Source of the DNA: Begonia masoniana
Taxonomy: Eukaryota; Streptophyta; Magnoliopsida; Cucurbitales; Begoniaceae
Assembly (NCBI GenBank): GCA_022432975.1
Contig: CM039505.1
Span: forward strand, 23,655,916 to 23,719,915
DNA: 64,000 bases
Direction of reading: 5' to 3'
The notes below the pieces were generated by a model, which searched no databases, was not told the origin of the DNA, and saw nothing but the letters and a program-made list of their open reading frames with translations. This document shows positions 41,583 through 53,476 of the stretch, one piece after another (position 1 is the stretch's first letter; every line of letters starts with the position of its first letter). Position numbers and translations under genes: made by a program.

Positions 41583-42125
41583 GTAAGTTCTCGTGATTCT
41601 TCTCTGGCCGATTGGCCTACACCGTACGTCGAATGTCGTCTCGAGGAGTTTTGGAGATGCCTTTTGTTTAATTGTACTTGGTTTGGGTAGCTAGGTTTTA
41701 GGGTTTTATAGTTTATGCTTTACAGTCTTGATGGTACATGTTACTGTTTGTTTACTTTAAGATATTGAACTGTTCACGCATCACCTGTTTTAAAGAAAAG
41801 CATGAAAATGAACTTCCGCACAGAGTTTTAAAGATAACGTAAAGCATAGCACTGGCCGAAAGGCGTATTGAGCATAGTATTGGCCGAAAGGCTTATTGGC
41901 CGAAAGGCGTATTGGTCACGCGAGGTGGGGCTCAGGCACGGCTGTACGTGTTGTAAGCGTGCACCCCCCGCCTCTAGCTGGAAAGAGTAATCCGCCTGCT
42001 GGATGAGCTCTCTCTGGTTAGAGGGATAGGATCTCGGTGACACCTATTAAGCATTGCATAGTAAGATAAAATAAAGCATGATTTACCGAACTCATACGCA
42101 CAGCATGCATTGCATTTACGTAGAG

Positions 42126-42165
42126 CTTACTGGGATTTCATTTCATAGTGTATTGTATGGTGTAG
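42126..42165 (+). promoter_or_regulatory. Branch-site/stem-loop/acceptor block (B 5' LTR)
   Basis: CTTACTGGGA-TTTCA-TTTCATAG, then GTATGGTGTAG|GTGACC, followed by CCAG|GTGAGG at 42189. The stem is weaker than in A, relying on G-T pairs; the 3' LTR copy has TCTC, which restores one G-C pair. Confidence 0.42.
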
Positions 42166-42737
42166 GTGACCTAGATATCGAGGAACCAGGTGAGGATGAG
42201 ATTCCTCCTCCTGAGGCTTGAGTCTAGTTGATGGAAGAATGGCTGCGGTGGTGTGCTGGCGCAGTCGAGGCTTATTTGACCCGTGGGACAGTATGTATAG
42301 ATTTTGAGGGTTTTAAGTTATTTTGGATAGAATAGGAAAATTGTATAGAAATTATAAGATGTTTGGTATTGGTAGTTGATAGGTTTTATGTTTAATGTTT
42401 CAAATGTTTTGGTTTAAACTGTTGATTAAATGTCATTGAAATGTTTTGAACGGTTTTAGGAACGTTACAGATATGCTCGGTTTTTAGAGCTATCTATGCA
42501 GTTGGATTTCGCAAAGTCCGCTGTAAGTTAGTTGGGTCTGGTATACGTTTTGGTTGATTGAGTATAGGCTATAAGTAGATTATGTTATTGATGAAAAATT
42601 GGTAAAATGGACGTGTGATTACTCTCTGGAATAGGATTCCAGAGAGTTGTGTTTTGTTTAAGTGTATGCTCTCTGGAATTCCAGAGAGCAATAGTAAAGA
42701 AAAGGCAGAAAGAAGGAATAGAAAGAGAAAGGCAAGG

Positions 42738-42822
42738 ATAGCTGAGCGATCGCTGCACTCAGTGTGCAGCGAATGCAGCGATCAGTCGCTGCATGCAGCA
42801 GCGACTGGTCGCTGCTCACCTT
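42738..42822. repeat. Palindromic GCAGCGA/TCGCTGC cluster (B 5' LTR)
   Basis: Interleaved direct and inverted copies of GCAGCGA and GCGATCGC. The 3' LTR (about 51290-51390) holds an additional unit of about 27 bp. Confidence 0.85.
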
Positions 42823-43067
42823 CATCGGGCAGAATGCCCATTTTACCCTCCCAAGTTTATTAATAGTTTTTAAGTGTTTATTAAATGTTTTATTAAATAG
42901 TTTTAATATTTGTTTTAAATGGTTTTTAAACTTAGATTTTAATTCCGATTTTGATTCTGGTTTCGATTTCGGTTTAGGTTCCGCCTAGAGTTTAATTAAA
43001 GATATTAGGTTAAAAAAAAAATAATATGGTACGGATATTGGGTACAGTATTAGGGACGCTACATTTA

Positions 43068-43079
43068 TGGTATCAGAGC
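43068..43079 (+). promoter_or_regulatory. Element B primer-binding site
   Basis: TGGTATCAGAGC, initiator tRNA-Met type, four bases after the 5' LTR. Confidence 0.92.
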
Positions 43080-43225
43080 CCCCGGGTTTTAAAATCGGTT
43101 CTGTAGACCGCTCGACTGCACAGCCACTACGCAGACATTCTTCATCAACTGTAAGTATGTTTATAGCTTTATTTGATTTTTAGTTTCTTAGAATATTTGT
43201 TTAACTTTTATAGGAATTTATAATT

Positions 43226-46200
43226 ATGGTGCGTCCACGAAACGACCGAGATGACCGCGACGATACGATCGATACTCTTAAGGATTTTATCGCCCAGCAG
43301 TCTCAGCATATGGAGAGACAGGCTCAGCAGATGGAGAGACAGTCTCAACAGCTGGATACTTTGATTGATCGCGAGGGCGTTAGAGCCCGAGAGACAGCCG
43401 TTTCGCTTAACCGTGGGATGGAGAGATTTCAGAAGCTCCAGCCCCCAGTATTCAGCGGACAGTCCATAGATCCCTCTTCAGCTGGGGAGTGGATTCGCAC
43501 TATGGAGGACATGCTGGCGTATGCTAGCATAGAGGATGGGGAGAGGGTGGCGTTGGTGACTTACCACCTAGCTTTAGATGCCCGATTCTGGTGGGACACT
43601 GTGAAGACGACCACCGATGTGACTATTATGGGCTGGGAGAGATTCAGAGAGTTATTCTACGACAAATATTTCAGCCATACCGTACGAGAGGCGAAGATGG
43701 TTGAATTTATGCAGTTACGGCAGATTGGTTCTATTGCCGAGTATGTGAGGAGGTTCGAAGCCCTTTCTCGATTTGCACCACGCCAGGTCAGCATTAACGA
43801 GGAAAAGGTACGCCGATTTTTACAGGGACTTAGCCAGGAGTTCCGGATGCGCCTTACTATATCTGGGGTACGACACGTATCCTATGATGAGATTGTGGCC
43901 AGGGCTCTTGATATTGAGGCCGTTGATCAGAGTTCTACCAGACCGAAGGAGCCATCTAAGGGCTTCTTCAGAGAGATTCGACCTCAGTCACTGAACCGAG
44001 GTTGGCAGCCCAGAGCACAGCCCCAGCAGCAACAGAGGGGTGTGAAGAGGCCTCTTGAGGGAGGTAATGACTGGGGAAAGGGGAAACAAGTACAGGTTGC
44101 TTCTCAGGTACCTGTTTGTCCTAAATGTCAGAAGGAACACTCTGGCCAGTGCAGGATAGGCACGAATGTATGTTATTGGTGTGGTGAGCCAGGCCATTTT
44201 GCTAAAGACTGCCCGAAGCGTGGTCGAGATCAGCGAGCCAGTGATCAAAGGAGAGTTATGCCCAGGATCTACGCTTTTATCGAGCCTGGTGATGTTGATA
44301 ACGAGGATCAGCCTGCCGTGATAGCAGGTACTATATTGGTTACTGGCGTTCCTGTATTTTCTTTATTAGACACGGGGGCTACGCATTCTTTTATTTCCAC
44401 CACTTGTGTGTCGAGATTGAGGCTTGCGCCTGAGTTAGCAGAATGCGAGTATAGTGTGATGCTACCTTCAGGAGAGCGTATGCAGTCAGGTCGTATTGTT
44501 CAGGGCAATATTATTTCGATTGGGGATCGCACCCTCTATGCTCGCCTCATTGTTATGGGCATCGAGCACTATGATCTTATCTTAGGGATGGACTGGCTTG
44601 CGCAGCACTACGCCACCATCGACTGTCGATCCGGGATTGTGACCTTCCGACCCCCGGGTAAAGCTGAGTTTTCTTATCAGGCGATAAGCAGATTGAGTAG
44701 CTCGCCTATTTCTTATTCCATGATGGTCAACGAGCAGTTTAAAGGTGCGTGCTCTATTTATTTGGCCTCTGTATTTGATTGTCAGTTGCTCAGCGGATTG
44801 AAGCCGAGCGACATTCCTATCGTCAGAGAGTTCTCTGGGATCTTTCTTGATGATCTTCCCGGGTTACCACCAGACCGGGAGATCGAGTTCACTATCGATG
44901 TCTATCTAAACTCCGCGTCAAGGTTCAAGAACCCGTATCGGTTGGCACCAGCTGAGTTGAGAGAGCTGAGGACTCAGCTTGATGAGCTGTTAGAGAAGGG
45001 ATTTATTCGACCCAGTGTTTCACCCTGGGGTGCTCCTGTTCTATTCGTCAAGAAGAAAGACGGGATCCTCAGGATGTGCATTGATTACAGGGAGTTGAAC
45101 AAATTGACGGTGAAGAATAAGTATCCACTGCCCCGGATTGACGATTTGTTTGATCAGCTGCAAGGTGCCCGAGTATTTTCGAGGATTGATCTACGCTCGG
45201 GTTACAATCAGTTGAAGGTCCGGATGGATGATGTACCGAAGACGGCGTTCCAAACGAGGTATGGGCATTATGAGTTCCTTGTCATGTCTTTTGGACTTAC
45301 TAATGCCCCTGCAGCGTTCATGGACTTGATGAACCGTGTCTTCAAGGAGTATCTGGACAAGTTCGTGGTGGTTTTCATTGACGATATCCTGATTTACTCT
45401 AAGACGAAGGAAGAGCACGAGGAGCATCTGAGGATCGTTTTACAGATTCTGAGTCAACGCCAGCTCTATCCAAAGTTTTCGAAGTGCGAGTTCTGGCTTG
45501 ACAGAGTGAGCTTCCTTGGCCATATCATATCACAGGACGGAGTTTCTGTGGATCCGAGCAAGATTCAGGTGGTCAGAGATTGGCCACAGCCGAAGAACGT
45601 ACGTGAGGTGCGTGGATTTCTCGGATTGGCCGGTTATTATCGGAAGTTTATAGAGGGATTCTCGAAGATCGCACTTCCTCTTTCACGATTGACTCGAAAG
45701 AACGAGAGGTTTATTTGGTCGCCTGCTTGTGACGACAGTTTTATGGAGTTAAAGCAGAGATTGACCACCGCTCCAGTACTGGCACTACCTATTGAAGGTG
45801 TCTCAGTATTTACTGCGATGCATCTGGAGTGGGACTGGGTTGTGTATTGATGCAGGAGGGTAGAGTTACTGCATATGCTTCTCGACAGTTGAAGCCGTAT
45901 GAGCAGAATTACCCTATGCACGACCTTGAGTTAGCAGCTGAGGTCTTCGCACTGAAGATATGGAGACATTATTTATATGGGCAGTAGTGCGAGATATTTT
46001 CCGACCACAAGAGCCTGAAGTACTTATTTACGCAGAAGGAGTTGAACATGCGACAGAGACGATGGCTTGAGTTCGTCAAAGATTACGATTTTGATATCAA
46101 GTACCACCCAGGAAAGGCGAACAAGGTAGCTGATGCTTTGAGTAGAGTGCCTTCTGCGAGTCAGCCTTCATTAGCAGCGATGACAGTTACGCTGCGGTCT

Positions 46201-47706
46201 GAGATTGAGAGATTCGATGTGGAGATAGTGGTAGAGTTGTCCAGTATGCTCGCCAACATTTCTCTCAGGCCGACTATCCTAGATCGTATACGTGAGGCTC
46301 AGCAAAGTGATACGGAGTGTATGGAGCTTCGATCGAGCATGATATTGGGAGACTCGTCGGATTTCCATTTATCGGATGATGGTATTCTGAAGTTCAGGCA
46401 TAGGTGGTACGTGCCTAGCGACGAGGATCTGAAGAAGGAGATATTGGCCGAGGCACATTCTTCGGCATATTCTGTACACCCGGGAAGTACTAAGATGTAC
46501 CGGGATCTGAAACAAAACTTCTGGTGGCCGAACATGAAGAGGGAGGTTGCCAAGTACGTTGAGACCTGTTTAGTATGTCAACAGGTGAAGGCAGAGCACC
46601 TAGAGACCGGCCGGAACGTTATTGCCACTGCCGATTCCGGAGTGGAAGTGGGAGCAGATCTCTATGGACTTTATTGTGGGGCTCCCGAGGACGACGAAGG
46701 GCCATGATGGCGTATGGGTGATCGTGGACCGATTGACAAAGTCGGCCCACTTCTTATCTGTGAAGATGGCGTCTTCTATGGATCAGCTCGCAGAGCTCTA
46801 TGTGCAGGAGATTGTTAGACTTCACGGCGTGCCAGTTTCTATTGTCTCCGACAGAGATCCGAGATTCACGTCAAAGTTCTGGAAGAGTCTGCACAAAGCT
46901 ATGGGGACTCAGCTTAATTTCAGCACCGCATTCCATCCTCAGATTGATGGGCAGACAGAGAGGACGAATCAGATTCTTGAGGATATGCTCAGAGCATGTG
47001 TGCTGGAGTTTCAGGGATCGCTGGAGCAGGTATTTGCCACTGATCGAGTTCTCGTACAACAACGGCTTCCAGGCTACTATCGGTATGACTCCGTATGAAG
47101 CCTTATATGGTCGAAAGTGTAGGTCTCCACTGTATTGGGATGAGGTTGGCGAGGCCTAGCATCGTTGGTCCTGAGATTCTACAGCAGACGGCAGAGAATA
47201 TTTCCATTATTCGACAGCGTATTGAGGTAGCTCAGAGCAGACAGAAGAGCTATGCTGACACACGACGGAGAGAGCTAGAGTTCGAAGAAGGTGATGAGGT
47301 GTATCTCAAAGTTTCTCCGTTCAAGGGCATTGCGAGATTTGGAAGGAGGGGTAAGCTACAACCTCGTTATGTGGGGCCGTTTCCTATTCTGAAGAGGATC
47401 GGAAAGTTGGCGTACAGATTACAGCTTCCGGCTTCTATGGAGGGTATCCACGACGTATTTCATGTATCTATGCTTCGGAAATGTTTGCGCGATCCGTCGC
47501 ATATCGTGGAGGCTACAGAGATCGAGGTGCAGCCTACCTTGAGCTATGAGGTGAGGCCGGTACGTATTTTGGAGACTTCCATCAAGATTTTGCGCAACAA
47601 AGAAATTCCGCTAGTTAAGGTTCTATGGCGGAATCATGAGGTGGAAGAAGCTACGTGGGAGCGACAGCAGGATATGATGACTAGATATCCTGAGTTATTT
47701 GTATGA
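43226..47706 (+). pseudogene. Element B gag-pol polyprotein (frameshifted)
   Basis: The ATG at 43226 opens an 874-codon frame. It has a coiled, Gln-rich N-terminus ([18 protein letters not shown]), gag ([23 protein letters not shown]), CCHC knuckle [14 protein letters not shown] (about 315-328), aspartic protease [12 protein letters not shown] (about 380) and RT with [33 protein letters not shown] and [10 protein letters not shown] frameshift near 45810, in VFT-CDASG at the start of RNase H, ends it. RNase H, integrase zinc finger ([20 protein letters not shown]) and catalytic core ([20 protein letters not shown]) continue in other frames, with a TAG at 45985-45987 and frameshifts near 46610, 47018 and 47150. 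The C-terminus has SPFKGIARFGRRGKLQPRYV and a chromodomain-like VKVLWRNHEVEEATWERQ. Inactive despite similar LTRs. Confidence 0.93.
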
Positions 47707-47732
47707 TTTAATTTTGTGGACAAAATTCTGAA

Positions 47733-47746
47733 TAAGGTGGGTGGAA
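47733..47746 (+). promoter_or_regulatory. Element B polypurine tract
   Basis: TAAGGTGGGTGGAA directly before the 3' LTR; the same motif precedes the LTRs of A and C. Confidence 0.88.
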
Positions 47747-48699
47747 TGTAATACCCAGCTTGTACGGATTTCATATATAATATGTTATATTATTATTTTA
47801 TTATATAATGGTATTTTTGGTAAATATGTCAAATCGGGTCCGTTTTACGAAAAGAAAGCGTCATTACGATCCTAACGATTAATAGGAATTTTAAGGAAAT
47901 TATGGGAATTTTCGGAGATTAAACGCTATATTCCGAGTTAATACATTTCTCGTAATGTAAAAGACGTTCTCGTAAAAATAGTAAACGAGGTCCAAATTGC
48001 AAACGGACAGTTTTGTTAAATCCCAAATAGTAGGAGGGACTTATTGGCGGAATATGGAAAGTTGGAAAAGTCGAATAGCTGGACGATTAACGAACCGAAG
48101 GACGAAACGAAATAGAAATAAGTGTTAAGGGTATTTTAGTAATTTGTCAAATCAATATTATAAATCAATAGAAATCTTTTCTCTCCCTCACTTCTCTTCT
48201 TTTCTTCTCTGGAATTCACGAACCAGAGAGCACAAATTCTCTCTTGGCCGTCGACGTTTTCCTCTTTCCGAACTCCGATTCGCGTCCCGTTCGTTCCGTT
48301 TTCTTCACAATTTCTCCTCCTCTCGCAACCCTAGGTATGAGCCTACAATCTTAGAGCTTTTATTTCGATGATTTCGGAGTTTTAAACAATTAGGTTCGTT
48401 TAGGGTTTTGATTTAAAACGCGAATTAGGGTTCTTAATTAATAGGTTAGCCGTGATTAAGTATATATTGCACGTATTCGACGTTATTGGACGAAGTTAAA
48501 TCAATTTGTGGAAAAGTTAAAATTAGGGATTTTCGGGTTTTAAGGAAAAACTCGTAAAGTGTGAATTGAGGTGTCGAGCGTGTATTTGCTCGATGAATGT
48601 GATTAAAGACTTTAGGAAGTTATTTAGTTAAGGTTTTGACAATTTGGACGTTTATTAACTTAAACTCGTTTTAACGTCAAATCCTTGTAAATTGCTTAG

Positions 48700-48744
48700 G
48701 TGAACAGCGCTCGTGGACGGAGCTTGAGCTGCTTTGGACACGAG
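48700..48744 (+). promoter_or_regulatory. Candidate 45-nt LTR mini-exon (B 3' LTR)
   Basis: Identical arrangement to 41538-41582, including the hairpin around the GTAAGT donor (48739-48757). Confidence 0.55.
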
Positions 48745-49014
48745 GTAAGTTCTCGTGATTCTTCTCTGGCCGATTGGCCTACACCGTACGTCGAATGTCG
48801 TCTCGAGGAGTTTTGGAGATGCTTTTTGTTTAATTGTACTTGGTTTGGGTAGCTAGGTTTTAGGGTTTTATAGTTTATGTTTTACAGTCTTGATGGTACA
48901 TGTTATTGTTTGTTTACTTTAAGATATTGAACTGTTCACGCATCACCTGTTTTAAAGAAAAGCATGAAAATGAACTTCCGCACAGAGTTTTAAAGATAAC
49001 GTAAAGCATAGCAC

Positions 49015-50470
49015 TGGCCGAAAGGCGTATTGGCCGAAAGGCGTATTGGCCGAAAGGCGTATTGGCCGAAAGGCGTATTGGCCGAAAGGCGTATTGGCCG
49101 AAAGGCGTATTGGCCGAAAGGCGTATTGGCCGAAAGGCGTATTGGCCGAAAGGCGTATTGGCCGAAAGGCGTATTGGCCGAAAGGCGTATTGGCCGAAAG
49201 GCGTATTGGCCGAAAGGCGTATTGGCCGAAAGGCGTATTGGCCGAAAGGCGTATTGGCCGAAAGGCGTATTGGCCGAAAGGCGTATTGGCCGAAAGGCGT
49301 ATTGGCCGAAAGGCGTATTGGCCGAAAGGCGTATTGGCCGAAAGGCGTATTGGCCGAAAGGCGTATTGGCCGAAAGGCGTATTGGCCGAAAGGCGTATTG
49401 GCCGAAAGGCGTATTGGCCGAAAGGCGTATTGGCCGAAAGGCGTATTGGCCGAAAGGCGTATTGGCCGAAAGGCGTATTGGCCGAAAGGCGTATTGGCCG
49501 AAAGGCGTATTGGCCGAAAGGCGTATTGGCCGAAAGGCGTATTGGCCGAAAGGCGTATTGGCCGAAAGGCGTATTGGCCGAAAGGCGTATTGGCCGAAAG
49601 GCGTATTGGCCGAAAGGCGTATTGGCCGAAAGGCGTATTGGCCGAAAGGCGTATTGGCCGAAAGGCGTATTGGCCGAAAGGCGTATTGGCCGAAAGGCGT
49701 ATTGGCCGAAAGGCGTATTGGCCGAAAGGCGTATTGGCCGAAAGGCGTATTGGCCGAAAGGCGTATTGGCCGAAAGGCGTATTGGCCGAAAGGCGTATTG
49801 GCCGAAAGGCGTATTGGCCGAAAGGCGTATTGGCCGAAAGGCGTATTGGCCGAAAGGCGTATTGGCCGAAAGGCGTATTGGCCGAAAGGCGTATTGGCCG
49901 AAAGGCGTATTGGCCGAAAGGCGTATTGGCCGAAAGGCGTATTGGCCGAAAGGCGTATTGGCCGAAAGGCGTATTGGCCGAAAGGCGTATTGGCCGAAAG
50001 GCGTATTGGCCGAAAGGCGTATTGGCCGAAAGGCGTATTGGCCGAAAGGCGTATTGGCCGAAAGGCGTATTGGCCGAAAGGCGTATTGGCCGAAAGGCGT
50101 ATTGGCCGAAAGGCGTATTGGCCGAAAGGCGTATTGGCCGAAAGGCGTATTGGCCGAAAGGCGTATTGGCCGAAAGGCGTATTGGCCGAAAGGCGTATTG
50201 GCCGAAAGGCGTATTGGCCGAAAGGCGTATTGGCCGAAAGGCGTATTGGCCGAAAGGCGTATTGGCCGAAAGGCGTATTGGCCGAAAGGCGTATTGGCCG
50301 AAAGGCGTATTGGCCGAAAGGCGTATTGGCCGAAAGGCGTATTGGCCGAAAGGCGTATTGGCCGAAAGGCGTATTGGCCGAAAGGCGTATTGGCCGAAAG
50401 GCGTATTGGCCGAAAGGCGTATTGGCCGAAAGGCGTATTGGCCGAAAGGCGTATTGGCCGAAAGGCGTAT
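49015..50470. repeat. 16-bp minisatellite, 91 copies, apparently identical
   Basis: Unit TGGCCGAAAGGCGTAT repeated from 49015 to 50470 (1456 bp = 91 x 16) with no variant that I can see. The 5' LTR has three, one with a substitution. As RNA each unit contains GCC-GAAA-GGC, a 3-bp stem closed by a GNRA-type tetraloop. Because 16 is not a multiple of 3 and the unit has no stop in most frames, frames of about 495 codons appear on both strands; these are artefacts. Confidence 0.97.
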
Positions 50471-51943
50471 TGGCCGACACGCGAGGTGGGGCTCAGGCAC
50501 GGCTGTACGTGTTGTAAGCGTGCACCCCCTCGCCTCTAGCTGGAAAGAGTAATCCGCCCGCTGGATGAGCTCTCTCTGGTTAGAGGGATAGGATCTCGGT
50601 GACACCTATTGAGCATTGCATAGTAAGATAAAATAAAGCATGATTTACCGAACTCATATGCACAACATGCATTGCATTTACGTAGAGCTTACTGGGATTT
50701 CATCTCATAGTGTATTGTATGGTGTAGGTGACCTAGATATCGAGGAACCCGGTGAGGATGGGATTCCTCCTCCTGAGGCTTGAGTCCAGTTGATGGAAGA
50801 ATGGACTGCGGTGGTGTGCTGGCGCAGTCGAGGCTTATTTGACCCGTGGGACAGTATGTATAGATTTTGAGGGTTTTAAGTTATTTTGGATAGATAGGAA
50901 AATTGTATAGAAATATAGGATGTTTGGTACTGGTAGTTGATAGGTTTTATGTTTAATGTTTAAATGTTTTGGTTTAAACTGTTGATTAAATGTCATTGAA
51001 ATGTTTTGAACGGTTTTAGGAACGTTACGGATATGCTCGGTTTTTAGAGCTATCCATGCATTTGGATTTCGCAAAGTCCGCTGCAAGTTAGTTGGGTCTG
51101 GTATACGTTTTTGTTGATTGAGTATAGGCTATAAGTAGATTATGTTATTGATGAGAAATTGGTAAAATGGACGTGTGATTACTCTCTGGAATAGGATTCC
51201 AGAGAGTTGTGTTTTGTTTAAGTGTATGCTCTCTGGAATTCCAGAGAGCAATAGTAAAGAAAAGGCAGAAAGAAGAAAAGGCAAGGATCGCTGAGCGATC
51301 GCTGCACTCAGTGTGCAGCGATCAACTGATCGCTGCACGCTGCAGCGAATGCAGCGATCAGTCGCTGCATGCAGCAGCGACTGGTCGCTGCTCACCTTCA
51401 TCGGGCAGAATGCCCATTTTACCCTCCCAAGTTTATTAATAGTTTTTAAGTGTTTATTAAATGTTTTATTAAATAGTTTTAATATTTGTTTTAAATGGTT
51501 TTTAAACTTAGATTTTAATTCCGATTTCGATTCTGGTTTCGATTTCGGTTTAGGTTCCGCCTAGAGTTTAATTAAAGATATTAGGTTAAAAAAAATAATA
51601 ATAATATGGTACGGATATTGGGTACAGTATTAGGGACGCTACATCTTCAAATTTTGTTATTTCACCAGTAACTCCAACTCATTATTAGGGTTCTAACAAA
51701 ACTGTCCGTTCCCAAATCGGACTTCGTTTACTATTTTTACTAAAACGTCCTTTATATTACAAGAACCGTAATTCCCGTAATTTAGCGTCACGACTCCTAA
51801 AATTTCCATAATTTTTTCAAAATTCATATTAATTATTAGGATCGTAACAACGCTTTCTTTTTGTAAAACGAGCTTGATTTGACATATTTATAAAAATACC
51901 ATTTATATTAAAATATTAATATCCCGTAAAGCCAGGTATTACA

Positions 51944-53476
51944 TTCCATCCACCTTATTTAAATTTTGTCCTCAAAATTTGCCCTAACTTATAGCCTTTG
52001 ATGTTAATGTTTCATGTCACGCGGCCTTATGCTTTGATTATCATCTGTACTTACGGTCATTCTTCATGGTTCTTAACCAAAACTCTCCACTGTACCCTCC
52101 AATATCGGCCTTAAACTTATATTCTCTACTTTCGATCTGACCGTAGACTTCCTTACTAAAGTACTGAGCTTAGTTAAGTTCTTAAATCTCCAATCAATTT
52201 GCCCAAACTTCTCCATAACTTCGTTGGCTTCGTCTGTAGTCGAAACTCATGTCGACCCAAATTTCTATATTCGCTCGGGTAACGACTCCTTGTAACTGTA
52301 TCATCCATAGGATTTCCTGGTCACTTATCTTCTTGGGTAACCCATTGACCTTTGGAGACTATATCGGTGCGGGTTTCTTAATTATGTCATCATTGTTATA
52401 CTCTGTAACTTTACGACTATAACACTACTTGGTCTATGTGAGTCAAACTAGGAGCTACAATCGCTACTTACTTAGGATCCTATCTCTTTTATAAATAACA
52501 TCCTACGAACGTCATACGTCATTTTAACTACGTTGATGAACTTTCCTCGTTATGTCTTTAACTGAATTCTTCATACTATCCAAATTATGTTGGTTTATCT
52601 AACTTAAATCTCTATTTGCTATGAGCACGGTCAAGTCTCTAAGTCTCCTCATTGATGCGCTCTAAACAAGTCATTCCAACCTTAAGTCATTTATGCATTA
52701 TTTTGTCTCGACTTGCCAAACAGTAGTCGATCTCTAAGAAATTCGCTAACTTCGTCTCATTTCTAAGCTTACTTAGATAGTTTTTATGAAAATTCTCACC
52801 CTCTTTATTCTATAAATCACAAATTTCGCAATTTGCAGACCTTTACACGCCAACCTATACTTCTAATCTTAACATCTCATTTAATCCCAACAATCTCTTT
52901 TACTTCTTTCCTAAATTCACACAAGGACTACATCGAATCTACTAACTAATCTTACCACCTTTCGCTCCTCCTTGTCAGGTTCTAACTATTCTACTCGACA
53001 ATTATCCTAAGTTTAGTTCTTGTATTCTATCTTCGTCTAGACACTCTCAATTTCACACGAATTCCAATATACAAATTTTTCGGTACCCCTTCATCTATTT
53101 AAACACACTCCCGGCATTTCAACAGTCTAGGGCATCCCTCTATAGGTTTATATCTAAACTTTCATCTTTCTCGATTAGTCGTATTCTAATACTCTAAGGG
53201 ATTGCGAAATAAACCCAGTTTCTATCTATTTGAAAGCCATATCTCTTAAGGCGCATTCCTCTAATGGTTACTAAACCTTAAGTGAGGAAACTCCGCGGAT
53301 TAAATCAAACTAATCCTACTAATGTATAACTATATTTCTACATGGTCTTTATTGTCCTATATGTAGTCTACTGGTTTCTCTTTGAGGTTCTCCTAATAAT
53401 CGTTCTTACCCACCTTCTATTTTCTTACTTTTCTATTTTTGAGCCTATCATTATCATCATTATTATTGTTATCTAT
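51944..53476 (-). other. Non-coding spacer of element A
   Basis: About 1.5 kb, pyrimidine-rich on the plus strand, where an autonomous element would hold pol. I find no RT, RNase H or integrase motif in either strand. The segment next to the LTR reads AAGGTGGATGGAA on the minus strand (polypurine tract). 51944-52400 recurs at 57255-57712. Confidence 0.75.

Larger units (their letters stand above)
40586..43063 (+). repeat. Element B 5' LTR
   Basis: TGTAATACCCAGCTTGTACG to GGGACGCTACA. It contains TATAAAT at 40998-41004, a pyrimidine-rich exon-1-like stretch ending CCCTAG|GTATGA at 41172, mini-exon 41538-41582, three copies of the 16-bp unit (41866-41912) and the branch/acceptor block 42126-42165. 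Candidate TSS about 41030. Confidence 0.93.
40586..51643 (+). mobile_element. Element B: full-length Ty3/gypsy chromovirus-type retrotransposon
   Basis: An 11,058-bp element inserted in the LTR of the related element A in opposite orientation, with perfect 5-bp TSD TCTTC (40581-40585, 51644-51648). LTRs 40586-43063 (2478 bp) and 47747-51643 (3897 bp) are near-identical apart from repeat expansions. Primer site, gag-pro-RT-RNase H-integrase and polypurine tract are in order. The chromodomain-like C-terminus suggests the Tekay/Del group. pol is damaged. Confidence 0.95.
47747..51643 (+). repeat. Element B 3' LTR, expanded
   Basis: Aligns with the 5' LTR throughout. The extra 1.4 kb is almost entirely the 16-bp minisatellite, plus one extra palindrome unit near 51320. 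TATA at 48159-48165, first donor at 48334/48335, branch/acceptor block 50688-50727. Confidence 0.93.
38353..51943 (-). repeat. Element A 3' LTR (2.5 kb, split by element B)
   Basis: Parts 38353-40585 and 51644-51943 together align with 54754-57254. The empty-site sequence GGGTTCTTCAAATTTT is preserved at 56950-56967 in the other LTR. Confidence 0.92.

Noticed and set aside
49015..50470. CRISPR-like array
   Set aside because: Head-to-tail 16-bp units with no spacers, in a plant LTR; it is a minisatellite.
48914..50605. Five overlapping open frames of about 495-563 codons on both strands
   Set aside because: They are readings of a 16-bp tandem repeat that lacks stops; the same 16-residue motif appears in all three plus frames. 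No gene.
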